Shown piece after piece: positions 16,360 through 25,859 of a stretch of 49,604 bases of DNA (its first letter is position 1; every line of letters begins with the position of its first letter). The notes under the pieces were generated by a model. That model was not told where the DNA came from. It made no database searches and worked only from the letters and a program-made list of their open reading frames with translations. The position numbers and the translations under genes are program-made. Source of the DNA: Actinomycetes bacterium (GTDB taxonomy: Bacteria; Actinomycetota; Acidimicrobiia; Acidimicrobiales; Palsa-688); contig JAKAQB010000021.1 of the NCBI GenBank assembly GCA_021811865.1, positions 1 through 49,604 on the forward strand, given 5' to 3'.

Positions 16360-19300
16360 ATGAGCACGGGGGGACAAAGGTCGCGTCGGTGCAGAACTGG
16401 GGTCTTGCTCGCCGGGCTATTGCTGCTCGTCACAAGCCAGGCAGCGTTTGTCGCCGACCCGGCTGCTGCGGGCGCGCAGTCGACGGGCGGTACTAGTCCA
16501 GTCGTTACTTCTGTGGCCCAGTGCATCGGAGGTGGCGTCGCAGGGGTGTCACAGGCGGTGCGTCCAGGGCGCCTCAGCGTTACCGGAGGCAGCGGATCCT
16601 TCTCTGGAGTGACACCTGGCCAACTCTCCGTGACGGCCACGCCCGGCATGATGCTCTCGGGACAAGTCGACCTGGAGGCCGAGAACACCGGCCAGTCCGT
16701 TGACGTGGCCCCACTGATTGGCACTCCGTCGTGGGGCGACCCGGCTAGCAGCTACTGGACCGTGCAGCACTCCATCCCGGTTGGTGCCGGGGCCTATACA
16801 GCTTCGGTCAATCTCACAGCACCGACGCGGCCTGGCACCTACCATGTCCTGTTTGCTTTCGCTCTGGAGGAGCACGGCTACAACGTCGCGTCCGCAACCA
16901 ACTGGGCCTCCGGGCTCCCCCCACAGTGGGGCGACGGCAACAACATCGCGGAGCTCACTCCCTCCAAGATCGCCCAGGCCCAACGGTACGGCTGCGCTGT
17001 GGACCGCTGGAACATGCAGAGCGGTCCACAGGACGTCCTCGTCGCCGTCACGGCGATCACGATCGATGTCACTCCCGGTGCGGCACCTCCCGCAGGGACA
17101 CCGGCCGGCGGAATTCGAGTCTCGCCATGGAAGGCGATCTCCACCGGCAACACTCCCCAGACCGGCGCGCAGCTCAACGCTGTGACGTGCGTCACCGACA
17201 CCGACTGCTGGGCGGTGGGGAGCGTGTCCACCGGACCGACAGCCACCTCGGGAGAAGGGCCATCAGCCACCGTCGCGATCCACTGGGACGGCAAGAGCTG
17301 GACCCGGGTGACCACCCCGAGCCCGGCGTCCCCAACCGGACCCGAGGACGCCCTCGACACGATCGCCTGCCCGGCCGCCAACGACTGCTGGGCCGGGGGC
17401 TGGCAGGGCGCAGGACCGGGAACGAACGGCAGCGGGATGCTGCTGCACTGGAACGGGCGGCGCTGGACCGAGGAGCCGGACTCGGCACTGATGGAGGCGA
17501 TCGGTCCCGTGGTGACGCTCGCGTGTGCATCGGCATCCGAGTGCTGGGCGGCGGGATCCAACGGGCCGCCGAGCGAGGGATACCTGTACCTGGGTGGCAG
17601 CGTTCAGTCCCTGCTCCGCTACGGAAGCCAGCATGGCCGCCTGGCCTGGTTTCTCGCTACCGACGCTCGCCACCTCCGACCCGCCGTCCGGATCGAGGGA
17701 CTGACCTGCGGCCCCAACAGCGGCGCGTGCTGGATGGTGGGAGCCATTCCGGTGCCCTACACCGCGACACCAGGGCTTCAACGGCCGGGCTCGGACACCT
17801 TCGCGGCCGAGTACCTCCCCGGGAGCGGCTGGCGGCAGACACCCACCTCGAGCCCGCCGTTTGACTACGTCGCCCCGCAGGACCAGCTGACGTCGGTCAC
17901 CTGCGCTAGCGACTCCTCGTGCTGGGCGGTCGGCGACAACCCGGCCGGCGCCGCCAGCCTGGAAAGCAGCTTCGGCGAGACATTCCTGACCGATCACTGG
18001 AACGGCAGCACCTGGTCGCCAGAGACACTCCCAGCGCCGCCCGCCACATCGAGTGCAGGTTTTGCGAACCCATCCGTGGCCTGCGTCTCGGCGAGCGACT
18101 GCTGGCTCCTCGGCAGCGAGTGGTCCGTCAGCCCAGGCCAGATCTACGCAACCGCAGTGCCGACCTACCGTGTCGTCGCAGAGCACTGGAACGGACGGAC
18201 GTGGTCGGAAGTGCCCGTCACCCAGCCGGACTCCACCGGGGTTCACGTCGCCTCCGTGGCCTGCACAGTTGCAACATGCTTCGCCGTTGGGAGCTACGAC
18301 GGGACATTCGTCCCCGGCACGGCCGGTCCGCCCGTGCACCCCCTGATCCTCCGCCTCGCCATGTCAAGCCAGCCCTCCTCTTCGCAACCTGTCACGACCC
18401 CTGCGTGCTCGGAGGGAGGTTCGCCAACCACAGCGACACCCACCGGCTCCGGGACCGGCGGCGCGCAGACACTGTCGAGCCCAGAGAGCTTGGACATCGT
18501 TGCCTTTCCCTTCCACGTGGATGGTGGCCCTGTCTCGTCGTACTGCGTGGCTGCCGCAGTCCTCACCGAGGGCCAGACCCCGACGCCCGTCTCCGGGCGG
18601 GTCGTGATCCTGACTATCCACCGGCTTCTCGAAGCGCCGCTCTCCGTGCCTCTGGTCACGAACACCGATGGCGAAGCGTCTGTGGTTGTGTGCCTCAGCG
18701 GTCCCATTCTGTCTTCTCGGACCTCCCCCTGCCCCTCTGCCAACAGCAATCCACTCGGAGATCTCGTTGTCGTAACGGGAGGTGTTGCCGGCGATCCCTC
18801 CCCTCTTGCATTGGTGGCGCTTACGCCACTTCGTCATCCATCCTGCCCTGCTTCTCTCACCAACACCGCGCCCCAGGGGAGCCTCCAGGGCCTCGATGGT
18901 ACTGTGGTGAGTCAGGGAACATGCTTCCGCGGAGTCATCTCGCTGGGATTTACGCCCACATCCTCGGCCCAGGGCAGCAGCCAGTTCATAGGGAAGGTGC
19001 AGCCGCTCATTACCGGCCCCAACGCCAGCTGCTTGGGGCCTTTCAGTGCCGACATCATCGCCGCTGCGAGCACGGCCTGCACCTCCTCCTTCCAGAAGGC
19101 CCGGGTCGTCCCAGCGTATTTCACGACAGCGGAACAGATAGGCTGCCAAGTCCTCCAAGACATGAACACCTTGGCCGGGGTGGCCAGCTGCGCCGGTGCG
19201 GCGATCATTGCTGTAGGCGGGTGCGCGGCTGGGGCTGCAACCGGACCTGGCGATGGCGTCATCTGTCCTGTGCTACTCACCACCGATGCGGCGACACTTG

Positions 19301-20247
19301 GAGCAACCTGTGTCACTTTCCTCGCTGGAGCGTTCTCCGACTACCTCACCAACAGCTCCTTGCCCAGTATCGCTATTTCAGCTGGGAGCGGAGACGTAGA
19401 ACTCGCGGGACTATCGTTCTCTTGCGGGGAGGTTACCCAAAACTTTCGCTTTACTGGAGCTCCCATTCAGGGTGCCAGTTGGAACGGCAGCGCGGAACTG
19501 TCAGCTCGACCTGGAACGACTGTCACGTTCACCCTGAAGGTAGATAACTCGTTTCGCGACCCCTTGCCCAACTCACCCGTATATTTTAGCTCGTCTTCTC
19601 CGGGCCTATTCGCGGCAGTCGAGCCGGGGGGTGCTGGAGTGGCTATTACATCGGCCACTCAGGTGTTCGACACGAATGCCCAAGGAGAGATCCCCATCTC
19701 TTTTACTGCTCCGGATACCGCATCTGCGTCCCAGCAGATTGGCCTGACCGCCTCCGACCGAGGGAGTAACGAAGCAGAGGTCTTCTGGATGACGCCTCTA
19801 GAGCAGCTTGAACAAAATCTACGGTCTACTCCTGGGTGCAACTACAGTACGCTACATCCAGCCGGATATGACATGACCGATTGCAGCTCTGGCGTCAGCC
19901 TAACAGGCAAGTCGATCACAGTTGAGACATCGGGATTCAGGCCAAAGTCTGTCTGTACCGTTAGCATCCACTCGGTGCCGACAGTTCTCGCTCGGGTCGT
20001 CTCGGCCTCCAGTGGTCATGTCGGATTGCGGATCATGCCCTCGATGGGGCTTGATCCCGGCCACCACATCGTCACCATTGCCGGCACCAGCCGTTCTGGT
20101 TCTCCGCTCCTGGCCGTGGCTTTCTTCTACCTGAGAGCCTCGAGGCCGACGGTGGCCTGGCGGCGCTGGGTTCTTGTTGGGCTCGGCGTCGCTCTCGCAG
20201 GGGTTGTCGCTGCGTTGAGGACGAGGCGAAGAGCCACAACCAAGTAG
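16360..20247 (+). CDS. Very large membrane-anchored exported protein with seven CWAVG/HWNG repeats
   Basis: The protein has 1295 residues and a signal peptide (hydrophobic core near residues 14-30). Residues ~265-665 hold seven repeats with the pattern V-x-C-x(5-8)-C-W-A-x-G, most followed by HWNG-x-x-W. Seven such units suggest a seven-bladed beta-propeller on the cell surface. A Cys-rich middle part follows, then an Ig-like strand set (VTFTLKVDNSFRDPLPNSP, about 1050-1150). One membrane helix near 1270-1288 is followed by an RTRRRA stop-transfer tail. The last third (after about 19,300) is clearly less GC-rich than the first. It ends inside a 14-bp tandem repeat that supplies its stop codon. 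No function is assigned. Confidence 0.75.
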   Translation: MSTGGQRSRRCRTGVLLAGLLLLVTSQAAFVADPAAAGAQSTGGTSPVVTSVAQCIGGGVAGVSQAVRPGRLSVTGGSGSFSGVTPGQLSVTATPGMMLSGQVDLEAENTGQSVDVAPLIGTPSWGDPASSYWTVQHSIPVGAGAYTASVNLTAPTRPGTYHVLFAFALEEHGYNVASATNWASGLPPQWGDGNNIAELTPSKIAQAQRYGCAVDRWNMQSGPQDVLVAVTAITIDVTPGAAPPAGTPAGGIRVSPWKAISTGNTPQTGAQLNAVTCVTDTDCWAVGSVSTGPTATSGEGPSATVAIHWDGKSWTRVTTPSPASPTGPEDALDTIACPAANDCWAGGWQGAGPGTNGSGMLLHWNGRRWTEEPDSALMEAIGPVVTLACASASECWAAGSNGPPSEGYLYLGGSVQSLLRYGSQHGRLAWFLATDARHLRPAVRIEGLTCGPNSGACWMVGAIPVPYTATPGLQRPGSDTFAAEYLPGSGWRQTPTSSPPFDYVAPQDQLTSVTCASDSSCWAVGDNPAGAASLESSFGETFLTDHWNGSTWSPETLPAPPATSSAGFANPSVACVSASDCWLLGSEWSVSPGQIYATAVPTYRVVAEHWNGRTWSEVPVTQPDSTGVHVASVACTVATCFAVGSYDGTFVPGTAGPPVHPLILRLAMSSQPSSSQPVTTPACSEGGSPTTATPTGSGTGGAQTLSSPESLDIVAFPFHVDGGPVSSYCVAAAVLTEGQTPTPVSGRVVILTIHRLLEAPLSVPLVTNTDGEASVVVCLSGPILSSRTSPCPSANSNPLGDLVVVTGGVAGDPSPLALVALTPLRHPSCPASLTNTAPQGSLQGLDGTVVSQGTCFRGVISLGFTPTSSAQGSSQFIGKVQPLITGPNASCLGPFSADIIAAASTACTSSFQKARVVPAYFTTAEQIGCQVLQDMNTLAGVASCAGAAIIAVGGCAAGAATGPGDGVICPVLLTTDAATLGATCVTFLAGAFSDYLTNSSLPSIAISAGSGDVELAGLSFSCGEVTQNFRFTGAPIQGASWNGSAELSARPGTTVTFTLKVDNSFRDPLPNSPVYFSSSSPGLFAAVEPGGAGVAITSATQVFDTNAQGEIPISFTAPDTASASQQIGLTASDRGSNEAEVFWMTPLEQLEQNLRSTPGCNYSTLHPAGYDMTDCSSGVSLTGKSITVETSGFRPKSVCTVSIHSVPTVLARVVSASSGHVGLRIMPSMGLDPGHHIVTIAGTSRSGSPLLAVAFFYLRASRPTVAWRRWVLVGLGVALAGVVAALRTRRRATTK

Positions 20248-20287
20248 CCACAACCCAGTAGCCACAACCCAGTAGCCACAACCCAGT
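20232..20287 (+). repeat. Four tandem copies of a 14-bp repeat at a gene end
   Basis: The unit AGCCACAACCCAGT occurs four times head to tail, the first copy with one mismatch. The first junction makes the TAG stop codon of the large surface protein. Because 14 is not a multiple of three, changes in copy number would alter the reading frame only past that stop. Confidence 0.9.
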
Positions 20288-20415
20288 AGATAGAGTCAAG
20301 ATCCTCGCTCAGGAAAGTCGTGGGGGACTTCGGAGGTGAGAGGTGAGGCTCGTGGAGGGGGTTGGACGATGAGGCTCAGACCGTTGCGCTGGTGGGCACC
20401 AATCAAGGAGGATGG

Positions 20416-21318
20416 ATGCGCTGCTTCGAGAGAGTGCCAGGGTGGCTCGGAATGCCAGGCTCGGGCAGAGGTGGCCGCAGGGAGCTCGCGCCCGTGCTCC
20501 TGGCCTGCTCGGCGTTGCTCGTTGCGGCTTGCAGCAGTGGGGCTAGCAAGGCGAGCGCCGTGCCATCTACGGCGGCTGGGCCTGGCGCCACCACGAGCGG
20601 CGTTGCCTCGACGAGCCAGCCTCCCTCTTCCTCTTCCTCCTCCTCGAGGCGGGGGAGTGGAACGGGCGGCGCCACGATCATCGAGACCGTCGGCACCTAC
20701 AGCTTCCGGATCCGGGTGCTCGGATCGGTGGAGGGATCGGCGTCCACGATGACGAGCTTCACCGAGCAGGTGGAGGCTTCGGCTCAGGCCGCTGGTGCCA
20801 TCCCCGGCCCACCGAGCCTGCAGGGTGCCGGCCCGTTCGCGGGAGTAGAGCTCCAGCTCACGAACACCGGCAAGGGGCCGGAGCCTTCCGACGGTGAGGG
20901 CGTGGCAGCGCTGGCCAACGGCCTGCCGCTCATGGTGGCCGCGAACCCGAGCGTCGTGGGCGTCACCTCGCCTGGTCCGACCGGCCTCGAGTGCCCTTCG
21001 AGCCCGTCGTCGCCGAGTGCCACGACCTTCGGTCAGGACGACGACGGCGACCTCTGCGTCGAGTTGTTCAACGCGGGCGTCGGGCCGATCTTTCGGGCTC
21101 CGACCGTGAACCCCACCATGCTCGGTCCTGGCCGGAGCGCCGTCTACGTGTACGCGCTGAGCGTCCCGGCCGGCTATCCCGTCAGCGATCTCCACCTGGC
21201 GGTGGACAACTCTTCCACCGGAGACGAGGGAACGTGGGCCGAGTCGGTCCCCATCTCCGGACCGGCTTCGACGATCAGCGTGAGCCTGCCGGCTGGGTTC
21301 ACCGCTGGTGCCGGTTGA
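20416..21318 (+). CDS. Putative lipoprotein of unknown function
   Basis: I chose the ATG at 20416 because AAGGAGG lies just upstream and a lipobox (LLVAAC, Cys near residue 40) then falls in the right place. The 300-residue product has a Ser/Pro-rich linker. A soluble domain follows, starting around residue 95 (TYSFRIRVLGSVEGSASTMT) and ending with a beta-rich segment (VYVYALSVPAGYPVSDLHLA). It resembles DUF4352-like exposed domains only in general style and I do not assign a family. It follows the large surface protein on the same strand, separated by about 170 bases including the tandem repeat. Confidence 0.7.
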   Translation: MRCFERVPGWLGMPGSGRGGRRELAPVLLACSALLVAACSSGASKASAVPSTAAGPGATTSGVASTSQPPSSSSSSSRRGSGTGGATIIETVGTYSFRIRVLGSVEGSASTMTSFTEQVEASAQAAGAIPGPPSLQGAGPFAGVELQLTNTGKGPEPSDGEGVAALANGLPLMVAANPSVVGVTSPGPTGLECPSSPSSPSATTFGQDDDGDLCVELFNAGVGPIFRAPTVNPTMLGPGRSAVYVYALSVPAGYPVSDLHLAVDNSSTGDEGTWAESVPISGPASTISVSLPAGFTAGAG

Positions 21319-21403
21319 GCGCCGCGCTTCTCGCCTGGGCAGAGACGCTCCCGGTCGTGGCCCAGCGGTGGCGCGGGGACGGCGTCGACTGCGTGACGCT
21401 GGC

Positions 21404-22039
21404 TCAGGACTCGGCCAGCACCACGTACCACAGCCGGTCGGCCGCGGCCTCGACGAGGGTGGCGGTCCCGAGGTAGGCCCGGAGCAGCTCCAGCGCCGCC
21501 AGGGTCGGCCGCAGCTCGCTCCCGTCCACCACCGCCGGCAGGGCCTCGCGGTAGCGGTGGAACACCGCCCGGGTGTGGGCCCGGGTCCGGTCGGCTGCGC
21601 TGACGGCTGCGCCAGGGTCCCTGCGAAGGCGCCCGAACCCGTCCACCAGTGCCGTGACCGCCCGGTGCAGGTCGGCGGCCATCGCTGCCGCGTGCTCGTC
21701 GGGGCGCCAGGCGAGCGCCTCGGCGTCGAGGACGATGTCGCGCACTGCGTTCACGACCCGGTCGCAGCGTTCGGACAGGATGTAGAGGTCCTCCTGGTCG
21801 ATCGGCGTGGCCAGCGCCCCGCGCAGGGCGGTCAGCACGGCAGAGCGGGCGGCGTCGGCCCGGTGCTCCAGGTCGACGACGGTGGCGGCGGTGGTGGGGC
21901 CGTTCGAGGACCAGTCGGCGAACGCCGCCATGGCTGCCACGGACACGTCGCCCTGGGCGACCAGCAGGCCGACGACGTCGGGCGCCAGCTGCCGGAACAA
22001 GCGGTGGAACCCCCCTGCCGGTGATCGCCACCAGTTCAT
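21404..22039 (-). CDS. DUF47/PhoU-like partner of the phosphate transporter
   Basis: This 211-residue, mostly helical protein has PhoU-like features: the EHRADAARSAVLTAL helix and IDQEDLYILSERCDRVVNAV (near residue 80-100). DUF47 proteins are commonly encoded beside PiT transporters and are thought to control phosphate uptake. It lies directly downstream of the PiT gene on the same strand with a 43-base gap, so the two are probably co-transcribed. Confidence 0.82.
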   Translation of the reverse strand: MNWWRSPAGGFHRLFRQLAPDVVGLLVAQGDVSVAAMAAFADWSSNGPTTAATVVDLEHRADAARSAVLTALRGALATPIDQEDLYILSERCDRVVNAVRDIVLDAEALAWRPDEHAAAMAADLHRAVTALVDGFGRLRRDPGAAVSAADRTRAHTRAVFHRYREALPAVVDGSELRPTLAALELLRAYLGTATLVEAAADRLWYVVLAES

Positions 22040-22082
22040 CGGCGCCTCCCCGGGTTACCCCGGCGCCGCCGCGGGCCGCCGG

Positions 22083-23087
22083 TCACGGCACCAGGCGCAG
22101 TAGCTCGAAGGCAGCGGCGGCCAACACCGCGCACACAGGGACGGTGGCCAACCAGGTGCCGAGGATCGTCACCACGCCGCGCCAACGGACGTGACGCCGC
22201 CGGGCCGCCAGCCCGCTGCCGACCATGGCCGACGTGACCACCGTCGATGTCGACAGGGGCAGGCCGACTGCGGCGCCGACGAGGATGACCGTCGCCGAGG
22301 TGCACTGGGCGGCCAGGTCGTCGACGGCGCCACCTTTGGACAGGCCGCGTGAGACGCGGGCGACGATCCGCCGGCCGCCGACGGCGGTGGCCACGGCCAG
22401 CACGGCGGCGCAGGTGACCTGCTCCCACCTGGTGTAGCCCGACGGGCCGAGCGTGCCCGAGCCGGCCACCACCACCGCCAGGACCCCCATCGCCTTCTGC
22501 CCATCGTTGGTGCCGTCGGCTACCGACACGAGCGCTGACGACAGCCACAGCCCGCCGTGGACTTCGCGCCCGGCCCGTCGGGGCAGCACGAAGGCGAGCC
22601 GGCGAGCCCCCAGGGCCACCACCCAGGAGACGGCTGCTGCCAGCACCGGCGCTACCACGACACCGACGAGGACCCCGACCACCCCGGCGACCCGGTCGCC
22701 GTGCACGCCACCCCAGTCGACGGCTCTGGCACCCCCGGCGGCCATCCCGGCCCCTGCCAGCCCGCCGACCAGCCCGACACTGGCGCTGGTCGGCAGCCCC
22801 CGGCGGGTGGTCACCCCGGTGAACACCACCGACGTCCAGCAGGCGGCAGCCAGCACCGCCGTGGTGGACGTGCGGCCGACATGGACCATGCCCACCACCG
22901 TGCGGGCAACGGCCACCCCGGCCACCAACCCGCCGATCAGGTGCCAGCCCACGCACCACACCGCTACCGCCGCCAGCGACCCGGTCCGGGCCGCGAGCAA
23001 GGCAGCCGAGCCGTTGGGGGCGTCGCTCACCCCGAGCAGCGTCGCCAGGGCCACCGCACCGGCGGCGCCGACCACGGTCAGGGCCAC
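22083..23087 (-). CDS. pit: PiT-family inorganic phosphate transporter
   Basis: This 334-residue polytopic membrane protein imports phosphate with a cation. The duplicated family signature is visible in both halves: GVSDAPNGSAALLA near residue 19 and SVADGTNDGQKAMG near 211. The usual Asn/Asp pairs are conserved. About nine to ten hydrophobic helices flank a short basic cytoplasmic loop (RRLAFVLPRRAGRE). The start is a GTG. The DUF47 gene follows and supports the assignment. The gene is somewhat shorter than many PiT proteins but looks complete. Confidence 0.88.
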   Translation of the reverse strand: MALTVVGAAGAVALATLLGVSDAPNGSAALLAARTGSLAAVAVWCVGWHLIGGLVAGVAVARTVVGMVHVGRTSTTAVLAAACWTSVVFTGVTTRRGLPTSASVGLVGGLAGAGMAAGGARAVDWGGVHGDRVAGVVGVLVGVVVAPVLAAAVSWVVALGARRLAFVLPRRAGREVHGGLWLSSALVSVADGTNDGQKAMGVLAVVVAGSGTLGPSGYTRWEQVTCAAVLAVATAVGGRRIVARVSRGLSKGGAVDDLAAQCTSATVILVGAAVGLPLSTSTVVTSAMVGSGLAARRRHVRWRGVVTILGTWLATVPVCAVLAAAAFELLRLVP

Positions 23088-23336
23088 GGCGGCTGCCCCG
23101 GTGCACCGATCCTGCTCGCGCCCGTCCCACCCGCTGCCCTCGTACCGCCGCTCCCGCCGGCCAGGTCCATGGGTTCACGATGCCACGGCCGGCGCCCGAC
23201 GACCGGGACCCGAGGCCCTCCCTTGTGGCTGAAGGTGCCGGGATCCCCGGCTCGGGACCTTCGGCCCTGTCCTGGCTGGCCGAGATCTGGTCCACGACAA
23301 CGGTGTGACTGACCGAGGGAATGGCGCGGCCGGCAG

Positions 23337-23729
23337 TCAACAGACGACCAGCGTCAGCCCGGGGTCCAGCCGGTGAAGGTCTGCCGGGTCGCTGGTGACC
23401 ACGATGGCCCCGTGGCGTCGAGCGAGGATCGCCACGCTGGCGTCGACGACGTCAGCGGTACCGCTGAGGCCGCACGCGATCCCAGCCGCTCTCGCCTCGT
23501 CCTGATCCAAAGCTCGCACGTCGAGCAGACCGGACCCGACCAGTCGGGCGAGGCGCGCCTGGCGGGCTCCGTCGCGCCAGACCTGGCCGATCACTCCGGC
23601 CGGTACGTGGAGCCGCCGTCCATGCTCAGCTGCCAGCTCGACCAGCCTGCGCACCCTCCGGTCGTTGCGCTCGAAAGCCACCAGCGCGCCGGCGTCGAGG
23701 ACTACAGCCCCAGGACTCGCCGGGCCCAT
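23337..23729 (-). CDS. vapC: PIN-domain ribonuclease toxin (VapC-like)
   Basis: The 130-residue PIN fold has the expected acidic residues in VVLDAGALVAFERND (first Asp), the central GTADVVDASVAILA and the late VVTSDPADL motif. PIN toxins cleave RNA (often tRNA or rRNA) when their antitoxin is degraded. Its start overlaps the end of the upstream small antitoxin gene by 28 bases, the classic toxin-antitoxin arrangement. Confidence 0.88.
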   Translation of the reverse strand: MGPASPGAVVLDAGALVAFERNDRRVRRLVELAAEHGRRLHVPAGVIGQVWRDGARQARLARLVGSGLLDVRALDQDEARAAGIACGLSGTADVVDASVAILARRHGAIVVTSDPADLHRLDPGLTLVVC

Positions 23730-23929
23730 GCGTCCTCCTCGGGGGTCGCAGGCCCGTTCTCGGCTTGCATCTCGGCGAGCAGGACGGCCAGCTCCTCGCG
23801 CCGAGCCTTCTCCTCCATCGCCTTGTCCACCCAGGCGCTCACAGAGGAGGCTCGGCCAGCGGCAACCTCCTCCTCGGCGGCCGCCAGCACCTCAGGCCGC
23901 ACCGTCACGGTGACACGGGCGCGCTGCAC
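23702..23929 (-). CDS. Ribbon-helix-helix-type antitoxin
   Basis: I chose the GTG at 23929, preceded by GAAGGAG, giving about 75 residues. The N-terminus (VQRARVTVTVRPEVLAAAEE) looks like a DNA-binding ribbon-helix-helix strand and helix. The C-terminal part is acidic and would wrap the toxin (EEDAWARRVLGL). It is translationally coupled to the PIN toxin gene. By family behaviour it should repress its own promoter in the ~80 bases shared with the divergent acetyltransferase gene. Confidence 0.8.
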   Translation of the reverse strand: MQRARVTVTVRPEVLAAAEEEVAAGRASSVSAWVDKAMEEKARREELAVLLAEMQAENGPATPEEDAWARRVLGL

Positions 23930-24009
23930 ACTTTCATCATACTCCTTCTTGCCCCGCCGGTCAGGAGCAGGTGGTCTGTGCCACCCGGTGGCCAATACGC
24001 TTGACCCTC

Positions 24010-24669
24010 GTGGCATCAACCACCGAGGGGGGTGAAGCCGATGGACCGGTCGAGGTACGCCCGGCACGACGGCACGACCTCCCCGCAGCGAGCACCGTCA
24101 TGGCCCGCGCCTTTCTCGACGATCCCCCGTTCTCGTGGGTGCTGCCCGCTGCCGCGACTCGTGAGCGGCGCCTCGGGACGTTCTTCTCAGCTGCGCTGAA
24201 AGCCGACGCCTTCGGCGGCCGGCCGCTGGCGGACGTCGAAGTGGCCACCGTGCAAGGCCGGCCCGTCGGCGCGGCGATCTGGTACCCACCCGGGACCTGG
24301 CCGCCTTCGCTCGGCCACCAGCTCGCAACCCTTCCTGGCAACATCCGGGCTCTTGGCCGGCGCCTCGGCCCGGCCGGCGCGCTCGCTCGAGCCCTCGGCA
24401 GCGCCCATCCCCGCCGACCGCACTGGTACCTCGCCTACGTTGGTGTCGAGCCCTCCTGGCAAGGTCACGGGATCGGCTCCGCCCTGCTGCGCTACGGGCT
24501 GGCCCGCTGCGACGTGGACCACGCCGGCGCCTACCTCGAGTCGAGCAAGCCCAGCAGCGTGGGCCTCTACGAGCACTTCGGCTTCGAGCCGACCGGCGTC
24601 GCCCCCCTCCCCGCCGGCGCGCCGACCATCACCGTGATGTGGCGCGCCGCAGGGTCGTCCCCATCGTGA
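24010..24669 (+). CDS. GNAT-family N-acetyltransferase
   Basis: About 219 residues from the GTG at 24010; the frame is open from 23971. The protein begins with VEVRPARRHDLPAASTVMAR and has the acetyl-CoA motif A (YVGVEPSWQGHGIGSALLR, with the Q/RxxGxG/A pattern) followed by YLESSKPSSVGLYEHFGF. The substrate cannot be predicted. It is divergent from the toxin-antitoxin pair. Confidence 0.86.
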   Translation: MASTTEGGEADGPVEVRPARRHDLPAASTVMARAFLDDPPFSWVLPAAATRERRLGTFFSAALKADAFGGRPLADVEVATVQGRPVGAAIWYPPGTWPPSLGHQLATLPGNIRALGRRLGPAGALARALGSAHPRRPHWYLAYVGVEPSWQGHGIGSALLRYGLARCDVDHAGAYLESSKPSSVGLYEHFGFEPTGVAPLPAGAPTITVMWRAAGSSPS

Positions 24670-24792
24670 CAGCCAGCCGGGCTTTCAGCACACGCGGGGG
24701 AATGGAGGGGGCGTAGGTGCTCTGCGACCCGGGTGGCGCGGCTACCGTGGCTCGGCGGTCGACGCCTTGGCGATCCTCGAAGGAGCTGTGTG

Positions 24793-25722
24793 ATGTGCGA
24801 TGCCACGGCCGCGGTGGTGAACGTGGAGCAGGAGCAGTTCTGGAACGACGTCGCCGGTCCGTTGTGGGTGGCAGCTGAGGAGGAGACGGAGCGCCACACC
24901 AGTCCGTTCGGGGAGGCGGCGCTGGAGCGTGCCGCGCCGGGGCCGGGGGAGGCGGTGCTCGACGTGGGGTGCGGTTGCGGGGCGACGACGGTGGCGCTCA
25001 TGGAGGCGGTCGGAGCGTCCGGCAGCGTGCTCGGCGTGGACTTGAGCGCACCGATGCTGGCGCGCGCTGCGGAGCGCGTTGCCACCCCGGGTGCCGCCCA
25101 GGCCCGGTTCCGCCGCGCCGACGCCCAGGTCACCGACTTCGGGGCCGGGGCTTTCGATCTGGTCTTCAGCCGCTTCGGGGTGATGTTCTTCGCGGACCCC
25201 GTCGCCGGGTTCGCCAACCTGCGGCGCGCCCTTCGGCCTACGGGCCGGATGGTGTTCGTGTGCTGGCAGGCACCGTCGGCGAATCCTTGGATGGCGGTCG
25301 TGAACCGTGCCGCGGCGGAGATCTTCGGGTTGCAGCCGCCGCCCCACGATGCCCCCGGGCCGTTCTCCCTTGCCGAGCGGTCGCGCCTGGTGGGGATCGC
25401 CGACGCCGCCGGGTTCGGTGATCTCAGCGTCGTCTCACACGAGCTGCGCCTGCAGCAGAGCGCCGACCAGCCTGTCGAGGAGTGGGTCCACCAGCGTCTC
25501 GTGATGGGTCCTGCCCGCTCGCTCTACCTCGAAGCGGACCCTGCTCGCCGGCGCGAGGTGCTCGCCACGGCGGTAGCTGGGCTCGCCTCCTACCGGGTCG
25601 ATGCCAGCGATCCGCTCGCCGGCCTGGAGATGGCCGCCGCGGCGTGGATCGTCGAGGCCCGCCCCCAACCTCGAGCCTGGCGCGCTGGGCGGCACGGCCG
25701 GTCTGTCTCGGACGACCGGTAG
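24793..25722 (+). CDS. Class I SAM-dependent methyltransferase
   Basis: The ATG at 24793 has AAGGAG 7-12 bases upstream and gives 309 residues. Motif I is VLDVGCGCGATTVALMEAVG, with a following acidic residue in VLGVDLSAPMLARA. Motif post-II DAQVTDFGAGAFDLVFSRFG and RALRPTGRMVFVCWQ are typical of the Methyltransf_11/25 group (UbiE-like). It is a stand-alone gene and the substrate is unknown. Confidence 0.88.
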   Translation: MCDATAAVVNVEQEQFWNDVAGPLWVAAEEETERHTSPFGEAALERAAPGPGEAVLDVGCGCGATTVALMEAVGASGSVLGVDLSAPMLARAAERVATPGAAQARFRRADAQVTDFGAGAFDLVFSRFGVMFFADPVAGFANLRRALRPTGRMVFVCWQAPSANPWMAVVNRAAAEIFGLQPPPHDAPGPFSLAERSRLVGIADAAGFGDLSVVSHELRLQQSADQPVEEWVHQRLVMGPARSLYLEADPARRREVLATAVAGLASYRVDASDPLAGLEMAAAAWIVEARPQPRAWRAGRHGRSVSDDR

Positions 25723-25859
25723 TGTGAGGCTCGTGCCGTGCATCGCGAGCCGGGTGACGGTGGCGGGGTGCTTGCTCGAGTGGTCCGGCCGGAGACCTGG
25801 CTTGCACGCCGAGGCGGTGTCCGGTGAGCGAGAGGGTGCCGGCTGAGCGAGGAGCGACT

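Noticed and set aside
20232..20287. CRISPR-like repeat array
   Set aside because: The 14-bp copies are directly adjacent with no spacers and no cas genes occur in the window.
22225..23312. Plus-strand open frames opposite the phosphate transporter
   Set aside because: They are antisense to a PiT gene with both family signatures and have Thr/Ala/Pro-biased, featureless translations.
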